Source: Aquila chrysaetos chrysaetos
Lineage: Eukaryota; Chordata; Aves; Accipitriformes; Accipitridae
Assembly (NCBI RefSeq): GCF_900496995.4
Contig: NC_044029.1
Span: 8,246,001 to 8,310,000, forward strand
Direction: 5' to 3'
Length of the DNA stretch: 64,000 bases
Below the pieces are notes generated by a model. That model did not search any database. It saw only the letters and a list, made by a program, of their open reading frames with translations, and was not told the origin of the DNA. Positions within the stretch are counted from its first letter, which is position 1, and every line of letters begins with the position of its first letter. This document shows, one piece after another, positions 14,601 through 29,600 of the stretch. The position numbers were made by a program, and so were the translations under genes.

Positions 14601-17600
14601 CTATTTCAAAATGGTAAATAGATTAGGAAGTATCAGCTTCCCACCTGCAAACCAGAAGCCAAAAATCACAGAAGTGGAGAAGACATGTCTTTAGAGTTTA
14701 ATGGAGTAACATATGAGTTCTAGGAGCCACCTAGATGTTACATCTGTCATAGAAAACTGCACTATATAATTTCTCCCAAACTACTTTCAAACTAATTCTT
14801 AATACGAACCTCTTTTCAAATAAATTTGTTTTGTGAGCTATGAAGATTTCTTGCAGCTTAGGAACAGCCAATAATACATCAATGTAATAACCCGTTAGGT
14901 AGTAACAAGACACCATGGATATACAGGCTTACATGTAAATGCAAAACAGCTAGTTTCTGAAGAAAACGCGGGTACTTTTTCTGAACCAACAAAGTACACA
15001 AGGAGAAGTTCAGACTAAAGCATTGTCAAACATCACATGCTTCACCCGCTCTGGGATAATGTTCAGTAGCTGGCAGGATGAGGGAAACTATCTTTCCAAA
15101 CAGCAGCAGACAAGCTGGGTATTAAAAGGACTACAAGGATATTGTGAACCCGCTAGGAAATGAAAAGAAACTAAGAAAGAAGAAAACGTGCAATATTACC
15201 AAGTGTGAAAACATGAGAAGTTTGAGCTATTTAGATACTGCAAAGCGATGAAAACATACCAGGTATAAATGATAAATTACCACTTGCACTGTCTAAGCTG
15301 AAGTCACTGGACAACTCACTACCTTTATCATTATTACCATGGCGAGTAAGACAAAATCAAAGACCTGTAAACAGAGTCACCTGATCCACTACTTTAAGAG
15401 AAAAGAGGTCAAATCTTTTGCAATCATTTAGAACATGAATAATACAGACATGGAAAACAAATGCAGGAAAAAAATAGAGCCCATTGCACCAACAGCCAAA
15501 CTAGGTTTGATTAAGCTAAAGCTGGAAGTCATGTTAGTATGATTATACCACTTTCAGGATTTAAGCTACTATTCCTGCATATCACTGTACTATCTTGTGT
15601 GTATGAATTCATTCAACTACTACTAAGTGAAGGTTTTGAACCACCTGCTTTCTCAAACTTAAACAAAGTCAAGGCCCACATATTCAAGTATCTGTCTGAA
15701 ACACTCTGCACTGAAGCCAATGACTAACTGAAGTCTAATCTCTTTCTTAACATAATACATTTCCAGGCAAAAAGCTAAGTAAAATTCATAAGACACCAAG
15801 AACTACACTAATAATACATGAAAACATATTTCTGAACACAGTTTATATTCACATAAATACATACCACAGTTCAGCAGCCTTTTTTTTCAGTAGAACATTT
15901 TCTTCAATTTGAACTTGACAAAATTCCAGAAAAGTTCTTGATTTTGATCCTGTGATTCTTTCAATTGTGGGTAAAGCATGATAGTTTAAGATTTCACCAT
16001 CAAGAAACTGTAAACTAGGGAGGACCTTACACAAGGAAGGCCTGAGAAAAGAAAAAGTCATAATTAGCTTTATGAAAAAATCCTAATGCCAAAACTCCCA
16101 TTTTATTCATGTAACAAAAGAGAACATGGTAATAGTTCTCTAAGTATTTGTATATATTTTCCCTTACTTCATGTGTTAATATATTAACTAAAACTTTATT
16201 CTTAATAAACCACAGAACTTAGCAAGATTTCTTAATACTTTGTTGGTATGAAGACAGCCACTGAAATACTGACCCCAAGGAGGTCAATGGCAACATTCTC
16301 AATTCATTAGAGCTAGTGTTTTACCTCCTTAAACAATAACAGGAAAATTTTACACACTTGTGCATAGGCACCTGTAATGCATTTGATTTGAGGCAACACA
16401 GCAAACTAAGTCATAGGATTAAGATACAGCACTGATTTTATGACACATTGAAAGGTTTAGATTTAAAAACTGCACAGAATACTAAACATTGTAAGTCTCA
16501 CTCCCTTTACAATTTGCATATACCACGTAGAGCAATATGATATTCAGTATGACTGACAGGAAAAAAATCCACTTTTGAAATATTGAATTTGGGTCAGTGA
16601 AAGGGATGACAGTAGAGATGACATATCCTTGCTATGAAAAGGACAGTTGTGGCCACTGATGTAGGAAAAAAATATGTGTGAGAAACTTATCTACCAATTT
16701 TAAAAAAATGGTATCATCAGTGCTCTCTCTTTTAGGTTACTGTGAAATATAAACTAGTACTGCAACCTTGTTTCACATATTTCTTATACCAGACCAAATT
16801 TGCTGAAAGTTTCAAGACTGCAAAATTATTCAAATCAATACATCAACATTCAATATTTTCACTAAGTTAGTTTTAAGTAACACTTAAGGAACTCTTGAAA
16901 GAATACTTATTGTAGGCTGTAAGTCCCCTTATTATTCAAAAAGATAATACTGTTTTCAAAATTTTAGAAGTCCCTGGCTATCCCCTGTGAAGGTAAAGGA
17001 CTATTACTCAAGCTCAGACAACACACACCAAGTTTAAAATCAGAGAAAGTTTCTATGACTGAGTTAGAATATCCCAAAATACAGCTCAACAGAATAGAAT
17101 ATTAGGTTTTTGCAAATATAAAACTTTCCTTCTCTACTGCCCATTAATGTAAGAGTAACACTGTCTGAAATACATTTGGAATAAAACGATGGGTTTAGAT
17201 AGACAATCCCTGAACACATAGACAGGAATTACCAAAGCTGATGCTGAACAGTGATACAACAAAAAAGTGCCATATCAAAGCTGATTGATGCTGGAAGTAT
17301 TGTGTCTTAGAGCTATGGGATCTCAATACTAGTTTTTCCAGCTGGGTTTCTCCTGGTGAAGGGCTGAGTCAATATTTCATTTAGTGAAAACTTCCTGGTG
17401 AATATTCTGTCACTTAAGAGGCTCTATTAATCATTACAGCATTGAAACACAGTCCCCTAGGAGTGCTCAGACTGATCCCAGGGTTTAATTTTTAAAAAGC
17501 AATTTCTTACTACTTCACTTTTGTTGGTGTTATCGCTGGCTGGACATGAAAGTACAAAACCGATTGGGAAATTTTACAACTAATTCCTTTGTTGGTATCA

Positions 17601-20600
17601 AGGGGTTATGTAAAGTTCACTGGAACATATTGCCTGAAGTTATGGTCAATGCTGTATTCAGCAAATCCATATTTTATAGTATCCCATACTTTAAATCCTT
17701 TAGACAAATGAATCTCTTGTCTAATCATAAAAGCTCTATTGGGTCAAGCAATCTAAAGTGTCAGTTCTTATAGTTAAATTGGAATTCAGAAAGCTTTTCC
17801 CCTCCAGGTTACAAGTGAAATAACAGTTAGTTCTGTAAAATAGTGGGAATTAAAACAATGCAAATGGGAATTTAAAATGTTGTCACAGTCACTGAATTTT
17901 ATTCACAGAATTACCTGTGGGAACCATGGGAGTGCAGATAAGTCTGTTCATTAAAAAACAAACCAACCAAGAATATATTTGTACAGCTATCTTTTAAACT
18001 ACTCAAACATTTCCAACTAAAAGTTTCAAACAGTTTTTTTTTTCCACTGGAATACTAATCAGAAATTTGTAAAAAAATCTTCTAATGGAAGATATATACG
18101 TAAGGGTGGTTTTGTTTTTGTTTCTTCTCTTAATACGACACATACTCCAAAACACACATACCCCAAACTTTGCTGCTGTTATACTAGGCAATCTAATACA
18201 GCAAATGTGAACACAATTTATCTAAACACAGTCTTGTGGAACACTGCAGTATAAAACCTCACCTTTAACTGACTTGAAATTATACAAGGAACCATGTTGG
18301 TCATTCTTCAAAATTGCTAAGCTTAAAAAAAAAAATCATATTTTTCTAATAAAAAAATCTCAGTCAGCTGTTTTAATTATACCCAAAATGAAAGTCCAGC
18401 TGTTGTGTCTCATCTCATTTCCTTAGACATTGTATTATGTCAACACTTTCCTAGGTAAATACTTGATTTGCTTAGCTGAAAGAATTGGTAATGATTTAAA
18501 TTCTTACTGATTAAATGCTTCTTTGTACATTTAATGGAATTATAGTAAGAGTTCACTAGAAGACACTATACAATTTCAACACATGTATTCTGGAACATCA
18601 CCTAATCTAAAATTGCATTTCCAACTTGCCATTCTGCTCTTGTAGGTCTGCAGACTAGAAAGTATTAATTGTAAGGAAGATGAAAGAACACTTCACATTA
18701 AATTAACAGCACTACTGTACTTTTGCTGAGTAATTCTCTCAGACGGCTTTAAGTCTTGATGGCATTGGCCCACATACAGGGTTTCAGACCACAGAATTCT
18801 CAAGAAACTGAGAGACTTCTACTAAAATACAAAAAAATACACAAAAAACCTATCCACATACAATTTTATTCATATGGCTTACAAATACAATCCTATCACA
18901 AGTACTCATTTCAGGGATTCTGGTGACTGCATCTCATTTCATATGTCAAGATTCCTTTCTACCCTATCCAGTTTTTATATATACACATATAATAGTCTCT
19001 AGGATCAGCTCTTTAATTTTTTTTCAGGTCATTATTTCAGTATTATACATCACTGGAGGGCAAAGAACAGCATTATTTTTACATCTGTGCTCTTTCATAA
19101 TCATAAGAGCTATTAATTTTTGGTGTAAAGATAAGGAATTCTCAGAACAAGAAAAAAGTCTAAGCTTCAACTACTAAGGAAAAATCAACTGTTCATTCCA
19201 ACTTTTTCTTCTAAGTTTTTTTTCCTTGAAAGATGCTAAGCCAAGGATTCCTTGAAACATTTATTATAGACACCACTCTCTAGCTATGTGCAGTGTGAAC
19301 CTGTCACAGCAGCAAGGCTGATAAGGAGTGAATGGATGAAATGATACAAGGGAGTAAATAAGAAAAAAAAAAAAAAGACAGCAAAGCAGAAAGAGAAATA
19401 TTCTAAGAAGCTGTGTGATAGACAGTCAGAAACTGGTAGTTCTGAGAAGGGCAAGTAAGCAGTGTAAGAACATTAATAACCAGAGGAAAAAAAAAAAAAA
19501 AAAAGGATTTAAACTGCAGATGAAATAGAAGGAGAAAAAGGTTGAGTGGATGGTTATGTCTTTGTGCAAAGTTTTAATGAAATGTAAAATAGGGTAATAA
19601 AGGTCATACAAAACCTCAGTCAGAAAGTTAAACTTGTCAGTAAAGAGGAACAACCAGAATTCATGCTGAAAAAGAAGACACTGTGATCAGTGGACAAAGA
19701 AGCAATTACAAATAAACAGCACAAAGAAGGCTTATATCATCTTTATATTTTCTGCATTTGCCTAAATAAATTGTCATAAAGAAAAATACTCATTTAGGAT
19801 AACAGTTAAACAGCATAGAGAGACACCACTGTCAAGTTTTAGCACACAGTGCCTCTTATTAAGGTTCCAAGTACTAGGTCAAACATCAAGATTTCTGTTT
19901 AAACAAAACTAGAACTAGAATTCTTAGAAAATAAAGATCACAGAATTGAATTTTGTTATTTTCCTATAATTCTCTTCCAATTTGTGGTAGCGTTCATACT
20001 TACCTCATTTCTACTGTTTAACTAACATATGTACACCAAGTTTTTGGCTGATTTTGATTGATGAGCAAGATGTATATACACCTATAGTTTTTGGCTGATT
20101 TTGATTTTTTGAATTAGCAAATTAATTTATTTTCTTACCTCCAGTTCCTTTCTTGGAGAAAAGGATTTCCACTGAGTGACAACTCCCTTAGTTTATGACA
20201 GTCACTTAACCATGTAATGACACCTCTAAGGTCTGTATTGTCATAGGAAAGAAAATAAAATATAAATCTGAATGCAGAACCATATTATTTCTCATAAAAT
20301 CTTACATAAAAGTGAAATGTACCAAAATCATGAAGTACTACAAGCAATTCTGCTACCCACACAGTATAGTTGTAATTAATATCTGTAACATCCATGTTTG
20401 GAAAATATTTATATGTTCTCTGTATAAATGTCTCATAAATAAATGGGAACAAATCAAATTCAAATAAGTTTATAGTTTAATTAAGAAGTTCTTGTTTGCA
20501 TAGGGTTTTATGGTTTTTTATACAACTCACCTGACAAGCAGTTATTTTTGATATCCAGCTTTTCCAAAGATACAAATGAATTTAAAGGCACAAGCTCAGT

Positions 20601-23600
20601 TAATCTAAGAACAAAACAGAAGAGGGTTTTTTTCAATTAGATAAAACAGAAGTTTGATAACAGAAAGGCACCAGAATCTTTTATAGTTATGACAATTTAC
20701 TTATGTAAATAAGAAAATACCAATTTAGCTATCCAAGGTGCTAGAACTAATTACTGAAATTTTAACTTGAAGGCATTTCTTAGTCTTCTCAGGAGCTCAG
20801 TTTTTAATATTTACTCATTAATGTTTTGGTTTATGTGGTAAATATTTCATTCTGTTTCTTGCCTTTAGTGCAGAGGATCTGAAGTCTTGTAAAATTTACA
20901 CAACTCAACTGGCTTTCCTTTAGGCACCATAACTAGGACGAAACTAGCAGAAGGCCCTGATTCTGGAGAAGACAGAAAATCTGCTTTTCTTCTTTCCTCT
21001 TCCTTCATTTCTCATTGCTCAAACTTCAGTTTGTTTCTCTTCTCCACTCAGCACATTACCTCCTAGATCCTAAAACTAACATAATCATTGTCACAGTTCT
21101 ATTTCTGAACAGGTCAAGGCTGCACTGTCCTGTAATATATTTTCAGTGCTTCCTCTGTCTTTCTACTTCTGTAAGACAGTGTCAAATAGGTGCCTATTAT
21201 ACAGACACTTATGGAATTACTGTTCTCTACATATCAGAGCTTTTCTTGTGCAATAATGCAGCAAAGCAGTAGTAAAGCCATGACAAAATTCTTATCTGTA
21301 GTACTGAAGAGTAAATGTAAGGAAACTGAGCTGACATTCATCTGTACAAAGGATTTTGGACTGTAAGATGTGTATAATGACTACTATTAAAACATTAGCG
21401 TCCAGTGTTATTCAAGTTTCTTTACTTACAAACTTGCATTGGTGCAACTAAGAATGAATGTTGAATGGTTCGATCAGCTGCCAGGCTATTTCCAAATATT
21501 ACCTTTCAGATTAAAAAGTTTATTTTGTTTTATGTTAAATATGAAAGAGGGAGGAAAAATTAAAATCAAGATGCAAAAACCCTCAGTCTTCAACTTAAAC
21601 TAGAATGTTTATGTATAAGCACATACTAAATCAACTATCTTTTCAAAAAAAAAAAAAAACACATTTAGGTAACTTGTTTCGTCCCTCTAAGGGCAAGGCC
21701 TAAGCATAATGAGAGAATGGCAACACCAATGGCAATGTGTGTGGTCACTTTGTGACTGCTAACTTTCATAGAAAGCAGTATTTTCTGATGGTTATAGTGC
21801 TTTTGAAAGCTATAAATCAGAATTCTTATAGTTAGAAAGAGGATCATGCAAAAAACCGAAACCTACTCATCCCACAAACTTACAACTGGTCAGAGCCAAA
21901 AATGCTTATTTGTTGCTATGTGAATGTGTTGTGTTTCAGGCATTACAACTGAAATACAGAGCTGGATTTAACTCTGGTACAAAAATTCTGGACCAAATTT
22001 TGGTTGTAGATTCTTTAATCTTACTGAAAATTTGACCATATGCAAAACAGAAAAAAAAAAAAAAAATCATTTCCATGTTCAGTTGACAAGTATTTCTATA
22101 TGACAACATAATTTTTTAATAGTGAATTCAGAGAAACAGATATAAAGCCAACTGAGTATGTGTCACTGTACTTCCATTTCTTTCTCAAACCATACTGTAA
22201 AGTTGTCCTGGTTCTAGTCCTATTTAGTTCTATTACCTCCCTGACAGATTTCTATGGAATCAAATAAATATGAGAAAGTATTAACTCTAAAAAGCATTAA
22301 GCCTTACACGTAGATCTGTACACAGTACTACAAATATCAGCATTTTAGGTTCTCATGACCAGTCAATAGTACATAAATATATTTAATATTTGTAACAAAT
22401 ATCATCATAGATATTAGTGGCTAACAGTATGGCTGCGAAGACTGAAAATCCATGATTCAGATTATAGATTCACATATTCAGAAATATCCAGGAAAATAAA
22501 CATTGTACTTTGCACAAGGGTCAAAAGATAATGCAGTATTTTTTTATTTATAATGACAGAGTTCTCTGGATCTTTATCAGTCTATGCTGTGGTGAATTAG
22601 AAATTGTCTACTGCACTACCCTTGCCTGCCGTTGGCATTATGAGAGTTAAAACGTTTCCCCGTCATTCTATAGCTTTCCCTTTACTGACATTCTTTGTTA
22701 ATTTTTTTCCTAAGAAAATTCAAACCAGAAAGACAAAGGACATTACTGAAAACTTAATACTACTTGACCTTGTCACATTAGCCCTGGGCATAAGAGAGAT
22801 ATAAATTACAAAGAAGACACAAAAGTAAAAGATATTCACAAAAAAGCAAGCTATAGCTTCCTCTTTCTGCTCCCATTTAAGGCTGTAGCAGGACAGGACA
22901 CAGATAACCACAGAAACTCTATGTCAGAAAACAAGATTTAACAGACTAGAATAGTTGCAAGTATGCATCAGAGAAAATAAAGATTGCTTTTCTGAACATG
23001 AATAGCAGTTACTGCTCGGGATGGTCCAAATCCTGCTGTGCATCTGCCTTTCGCCAGAAAAATTATCATTGATGTTAACAAGAGGTTAGCAGGAAGGAGG
23101 GCAAAATAATTTAAAATAAACTTATATCAATCTAGATCTTTAAGTAAAGCCCATATTTCTTTTTCATTCTTTAAACATAAAAATATTTTAGTTTGCAATA
23201 TTCACCATATTTCTAAGTAGTAATCAAATATAATGTAGGAAATCTGCCAGTTAGCCACTTGTTTCTTGAATACTCTAGTAGACAGTACTTCTACTATCTT
23301 GCCCATGATGCCACATACTCAGAGATAAACTTATCACCAGCAAAGAATTACTGAAAGTGATCCAAAAAAATATAGACTGGTAAGGATAGGATGGGGAAAA
23401 ACACTATACATAAGTATAGCTTTTTCATGACTGACTTATTTCAACATCCAATGACATTTAAATTTATTATGACGACTCTGGAAAAGTGGTCAAATTCTCA
23501 AAATGTGATGGCTTGCAATGACAGTGAATTCAATTCTTACATCTGAGAAATTAGGTTAAAAATACAGATACCATATATATTTAAGTAGGGAGCACAATAC

Positions 23601-26600
23601 GTACTAAAAAAAGCATCGAGCTGACTTTTTAGCATTTCTATTATAAGCCTTTTAGGAATAGTATGCATCTAGTTGCAAAAACATGGGAGCAACATGTTCA
23701 CAAAGAATTTGATTCTGGCCAAACCAGTTTCCTAAAAAAAAGGAATTTTTGCAGATGACTGCATTTTTTTAAATATTAATTTTTTATCTATCACACTTAG
23801 GTTATCTTAATGAAAAACGAGAGATAGCAAAAAAAGAACTTTGCCATATTAAAACAGAAATTTTAAGAGGGATAGATTTGTCTATTTTGAAGTTGGGGGT
23901 GGGGGGGGGGGGGGGGTGGGGGGAATAACGGCTACCTGAACAGCAGATTGATTTAGTGTCTCACTGTGCAACTTTTAAATGAAAAAGACATTATCAAGTA
24001 AGCTACATAATTAAGTGGGATTACATGTAAATATAAATACCACATGAACTCTTAACACATATTAAATATGTATTAATTTTAGTCCCAGGGGCAAGGTTTT
24101 TCACTCCTACACCTAAATCTTTATCCACAACAGAAAAAAAAAAGAAAATGTGCCTTTTTTAAACTAACTTAGCAGTTGCGTTCTCCAGCTGCTATAAAAT
24201 AGAGCACAGATCTTCACAGTCCCAATTCTGCAGTAACCCAGTCAAGAAGATATCCATCATTGGCTTTGGTCAATTGCACATTGAGCAAGTAAGTATATGC
24301 TTTGTATGTGAAAGCCACAATAAAACACTTAATAAAAGCAGTAGTGGTGAAATAGCTGCCATTTTTATATTTGAAGGAGTTAATCACTACCTGTTATATT
24401 ATAATTCCTTGTTGCTAGATTGTAGGTTTAAAAAAATTAATTTTTGGAGTTTTAATCTTTGGCAATTTCTGGTTTATGATACAGACAAAGCATCTCAGGA
24501 ATAAAAAAATCCTGTAAATTAGTGTAAGAATTTTCTTTTCACAGTACTTCACTTTTAGAAAGAATACAGATTCACAGCATTGCCATTATATGGGCTTCCT
24601 GCAATCAGTAAAAAGGAAATGGCACTCAGTGCACCCTTGAAAAAAATTCACAAAATTGCACTAGCTGTAGGATAAAAGTAAAGAAACAGCTTTTCTTTCA
24701 ACAGCTTACTCCATTACATTCACTGTTTCTTTAGAACATCGAGTTACTTATGCTATAGCACACACATATGGAGCTGCTTATAAGTGTACATAAAGTGAGT
24801 GTAACAGAGCAGGCTACTGAAATGCCAGGAATTTTGAGGCTTTTAATATGCATTTAAGGCTATCTTGTCCTGTTTGCCACAAAGATTTGAGATAAGCTAC
24901 AGATACATCAAGGAAAGAAAGGGAATTGTCTGGGGAGGAGGTGTGTTTATTCTCAGCACATCAAGTTTGCTGATGCAAAAATATGTGCTTTCTCCCAGTC
25001 CAGCAGAAGAAACTCAGTGGACCAAACACTGCATCTCAGCTTGGCCACTGGAAAACCAGAATAAGCACTACAATCGACATTAAAAACTGTAAGATCATGG
25101 GATAGGTGAGTGACATAAGGTACATCTACAAGGCCAGTCCAGTACAACCTAGATCCAGAGGCTGCATTCAAGCTACGCCTGAGACCATGCTCCTAAGTTT
25201 GTTCTCTCCCTAGCAGGCACATGAGGTCTTCAAGCAGTATTGCAAACTTTTTATTACACACAGCATAGTTAACCTTAATGTTAACAAAAAACAAACCAGA
25301 GGAAGAAGAGGAAACTACAAGAAGATAGAGCCACATTACTGCGTGTTCCACAAAAAGCTGAACAGGACAAGAAAAAAAAAAAAGAAAAAAGTAAAGAACA
25401 TGAATTAAATCAATACCTATGATTCAGAATCTAACACTTAACAAAAAAATGTTCTTGCTAATCACAGGCAGGAAGCACTTTCTCCAAACTCCAGAAAAAT
25501 TAATAAAAGAACAAAAAAACCCCTAAAAGCCCAGCAACTTGAAGATTCGATTCTGTAAATATAGCTAGGTGTTACACTTATGTCTAAGAGTTTACATGCA
25601 TACTACTTCATTAGAGATGACACAAAAACAATCTGAAAAGTTATATAAAAATATAGGTTGTATATGATTAAACAATAATAATTTTCCATGAAGGACATTC
25701 CTTATAATGGACTCAGTCTTACAGATCTTTTCTCCCACAGGCTCCCAGCTACAGTTGACTCTGCTGAACTAAATGCCATATAGGATGGGATTCATCTGTT
25801 TAAATGTTGACGCCTACATATGAGCTGGTCATTTTGACTGTTAGTAGTCAATGAGGATGATCAGGCACTTGTAGGGTATGACTAGTCTCAAAGGAAATGG
25901 CTAAAAATGGCAGATGAATCACACTCTAAAAGCATCTCCTCTTCAGTAACAGAAGAGTGAAGTGACCAGTTCAGAGTGTGTATTCTGTCTATTGTGTGCA
26001 ACAGAGCATATTCTATTTGTTTAGCTGAGATCAATCTTGTTCAGAGCAAAATGGTCAAAGTATAGAAAAATAATTAATTTATACTAATTTAAAATTCATT
26101 TTAGTACTAACACATTGTAAATTATAATATTTTTCCTTATTTTTTTAGCAGAACTTAAATTGAGAAAAATGGGGTGGGGAAATAAAAATTTTGACTCCTG
26201 AATATCTGGTTGTTCTAACTCTACAGATGTACAGATTAGCTTAGAAAACCAACAGAAAGCTAATTACAGCGTACTTGAGTGAATGATCTAGTTTTATACT
26301 GCTTGTCTTGATCCTTCTTCATTGTATACCTTTCAAACTGAACCATACGAGTGAAAAATTAAAGCAAATACGCTTGTTTTGGAGAGCATTAACATATGTA
26401 TGTAAAAGAAAAACCAACATTCTCATTTGCCCTTTTTAACTCTAGTAGTTGCACTTAACATAGCCTTCAAAGTCTGTTTTGAATAAGCTAGCTGTGAAAT
26501 ATGAAGTTTGACAGACATACTCTAGCAACAATTGCTAAAGAAAGAAAAAAAAAGAAACACCATGGTTTTAATAATGCTACAATGCTAAAAATTATTTGCA

Positions 26601-29600
26601 TATATATACATAACTTCTAATAGAAAAAAAATTACTTTTCATAGTTAATGCTGTTTCAAATTTTCTTAGCTAAAGGTAATCAATGTCACTACTTGTCAAC
26701 CACATATTTTCAAAGAATATCTGGAAAAGACAGTGATATTTTAACCATACTGAGAATTATACTTTTCAGATAAGTGTTATATTAGTAAATTCCTCCGTAT
26801 CAGTTTTGTAAGTGGAAGAACGTTTCTTGCTTACCTATTTTGAGACAGCAAAAGAATCTGCAATAAAGGCAACCAATACAAAGAAAGCACTCTCATAGCA
26901 GAAATGCTATTGTCATCCAAATATAGTTCTCTTAGGAGAACATGATTTTCCAGTCTTGGAAGCTAAATAGAAAAGAGATGGTTATTTAAAATTAATATAA
27001 ATTACAGAAACAACAACGGAATGCTTACCAGATGCTTTTTATAAATCATTACTAAATACAAGCAAACCCCACATTTTGGATATATGTATCATTTCCTTAT
27101 TGTGCATGTACCAGTTGTCATACATAATTTCTACGTATCAGGTGGTAAGTATTTTTTACTGTCTTCTATCTAGTCTGAATAGTCAATGTAAATTTAACAA
27201 CAACAACAACAAAGGCCAAGAGCCACAGTCTTACTATTTTATTCATGCAGTTATTTGCTGTGTATTGACAATGGTTTTGCTCTCTTGGATTCGTAAGAGA
27301 ATCATTGTCAGTAAATATGACTAAGTGTACAGTTAGCAAACTACTTTGCTCCTTTAAATGCTGCAGCAAAACCTTCAACTTTTGGAGGATGAGCATACCT
27401 AAAATTAGTCTGAACTATTACTTATACGTAACAATAATAATATTTTGTTAAATTTTAAACAAAAAATCTGCATCATATAACATAACACAAACTGAAGACT
27501 AGATGCTATGAACAAAGGAGATAAATAGAATTACTGAGAGGCCAATTTTAAAAGGACTTAGGAGCAAGAAAATACATAACTGCTAGCCATTTGTGTCTTT
27601 GAAAAATCTCCCCCTAATAGGGGAAAAAAAGCCTACCTAAGAGTATGAAACATCCCACAGCAAACAAAGAGCACATGATCAGCATTGTGAAATATATGAC
27701 TGTTAAGAAAGATGTATGCACAACAGCTACTGAATTCAAAGCTTTTACCTCCAGGAGGTTATTGCCTTGCAACTTCAGAATTTGAAGTAGGCCACAATTC
27801 TCAATGCCTTCAACTTGTGTGAGATGATTAAAAGAGCAGTCTAGGTGAATGAGAGTAGGTGCCTCACAAAGACCTTTTGTGCTGATTAACAGATTGTGGT
27901 CCACAATTAATTGCTGAAGATTTTTCAATGACTCCAGACCACCTGAAAATTAAAGACTTTAGCTAAATTAAGCCATAATGAAATAAAAGTCTGTTGGTTT
28001 TCAAGTACTAAGAAAACTCTGGACTTTCAATATATTTATATTATCTACAGTAACAATATTAGTCCTGTATAAGGGTTAAAAAATAATTACTGTATTTTGA
28101 CCCTATCAATTATAGAATGCATACAGTTCACAAATTTCTGATCCTGTTAACCAAGCAACAATAACAGTTCATAACCCCTTTAGCACTTCTGTTGGAGCAG
28201 AACATTCTTTTAGTGATAAACTTTACTTACTATGCTTTAAGCACTTTCTAACTGCTACTCAGAACCTATGGGCTCTGTGAAATGCTAACAACCCTCTTAA
28301 AATCACCCCTCAGAATGGAAACAGTATTTATGTCTAAAAGTTAATTTTCATTATTTCAATTTTAAAAGTTTGGTGGGTTTTTTTGGGTTTTTTTAAGTTA
28401 TCAGCAAGGTGAGAACAAATTGTGTTAAAACTTAGACCAGCACCACCTCTATTATTTAAGAGCATCTTGTTTACAGAATTATGTCACAAAATATTTTTAA
28501 TGAAGAAATTTATGAAGAAAATTTAGTGCCTTTAAGTGTAAAGCTATATTTCTATAGCCATTAGACTCTCAACTTACTCCTGCCAGCTAGTGTAAGAGCA
28601 AGAATGCGTGCCATCTCTAGCCCAAAAAGACACGATGGAAAAGTTTCCTGTCAGCATCTGTTTCTTTCACAGAATTTTTCCCAAATCATCCTCTTACAAC
28701 AGCAAAAATCACTCTGTCTTTCCACGGTCTTACACATGCTAGATATTCTACAATGGCACTGACGCGTCTGACTTGCTACAGGTCCAAGCAGTTTTTCTGT
28801 ACATCTGTAGTAAAACTCCTTTGAAGGGACATCCTTTACAAAACATATCTAAAATAAGGAATTTCTGAATTTACTTTTCTTTCATGTGTTCTTCACACGG
28901 TTTTACTTTGTCTCATCTTTAGCTCACCCATAACTTCCCAAGTTCCCAAAAGGAAGTTGGGTGAGCTTTACAGAGGCGAATGTCTTTGTGATTGTCCTCT
29001 GAGAATAAACTGAATTATGAGACCAGAGGCCAGTTTGCACCATAGATTATTGAGAATACAGAGCAGAATTTAAAAAAGAAAATGAACGACAAGGAGAAAA
29101 CAGAAGTAAAAAATTAAATGCCAAAACTAGTAGCACATTTAAAAAAAAAAACACCAATCAAATATAGGCCTCTGAATCATAGTAATTCGAAAATGGAAAG
29201 CACCTAGTGGAAATAACACAATCGCCTGATATTGAAGAGATATCATCCTAAATCTAAAACAAATGTCCCATACTGTAACTTCAAAACTGTGCTTTAGGAA
29301 ATAAATATACAAACCTTTAATTATTCTGAAAGCATTTCAAACATGCCCATGGATATTATCCTGACTGCAAGATCCTGGTCTGTATTTTCTTTTATGCTTG
29401 GATAAAATAAAAAAGGAACCAGCACCATCTAGTGGTCTCAAAAAAAAATTAGTTTCAGACTGTTAAAATTAACAGCTCCCAAGACTTCCTCACAAGAGCA
29501 GTCCTTAAATATCCACTTTTAAGTTATCAGCATAGCAGTACTGGAAGCTTTTAAAGCACTGAATTAGTCTGGAGTGGGACAGAGAGGAGAGACTGCACAC

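Larger units (their letters stand above)
7964..15864. other. LRRIQ1 intron 14, carrying the CR1/LTR insertion
   Basis: A 7.9-kb intron. Apart from the CR1 copy, the nested LTR and the C-rich tract near 12.7 kb, I see only AT-rich unique sequence. The other long introns (2690-5222, 5362-7486, 16042-20138, 20605-26834, 27943-33175, 33327-35556, 41080-42279 and 43501-44709) likewise show no gene; simple repeats and a hairpin in them are listed separately. Confidence 0.7.
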
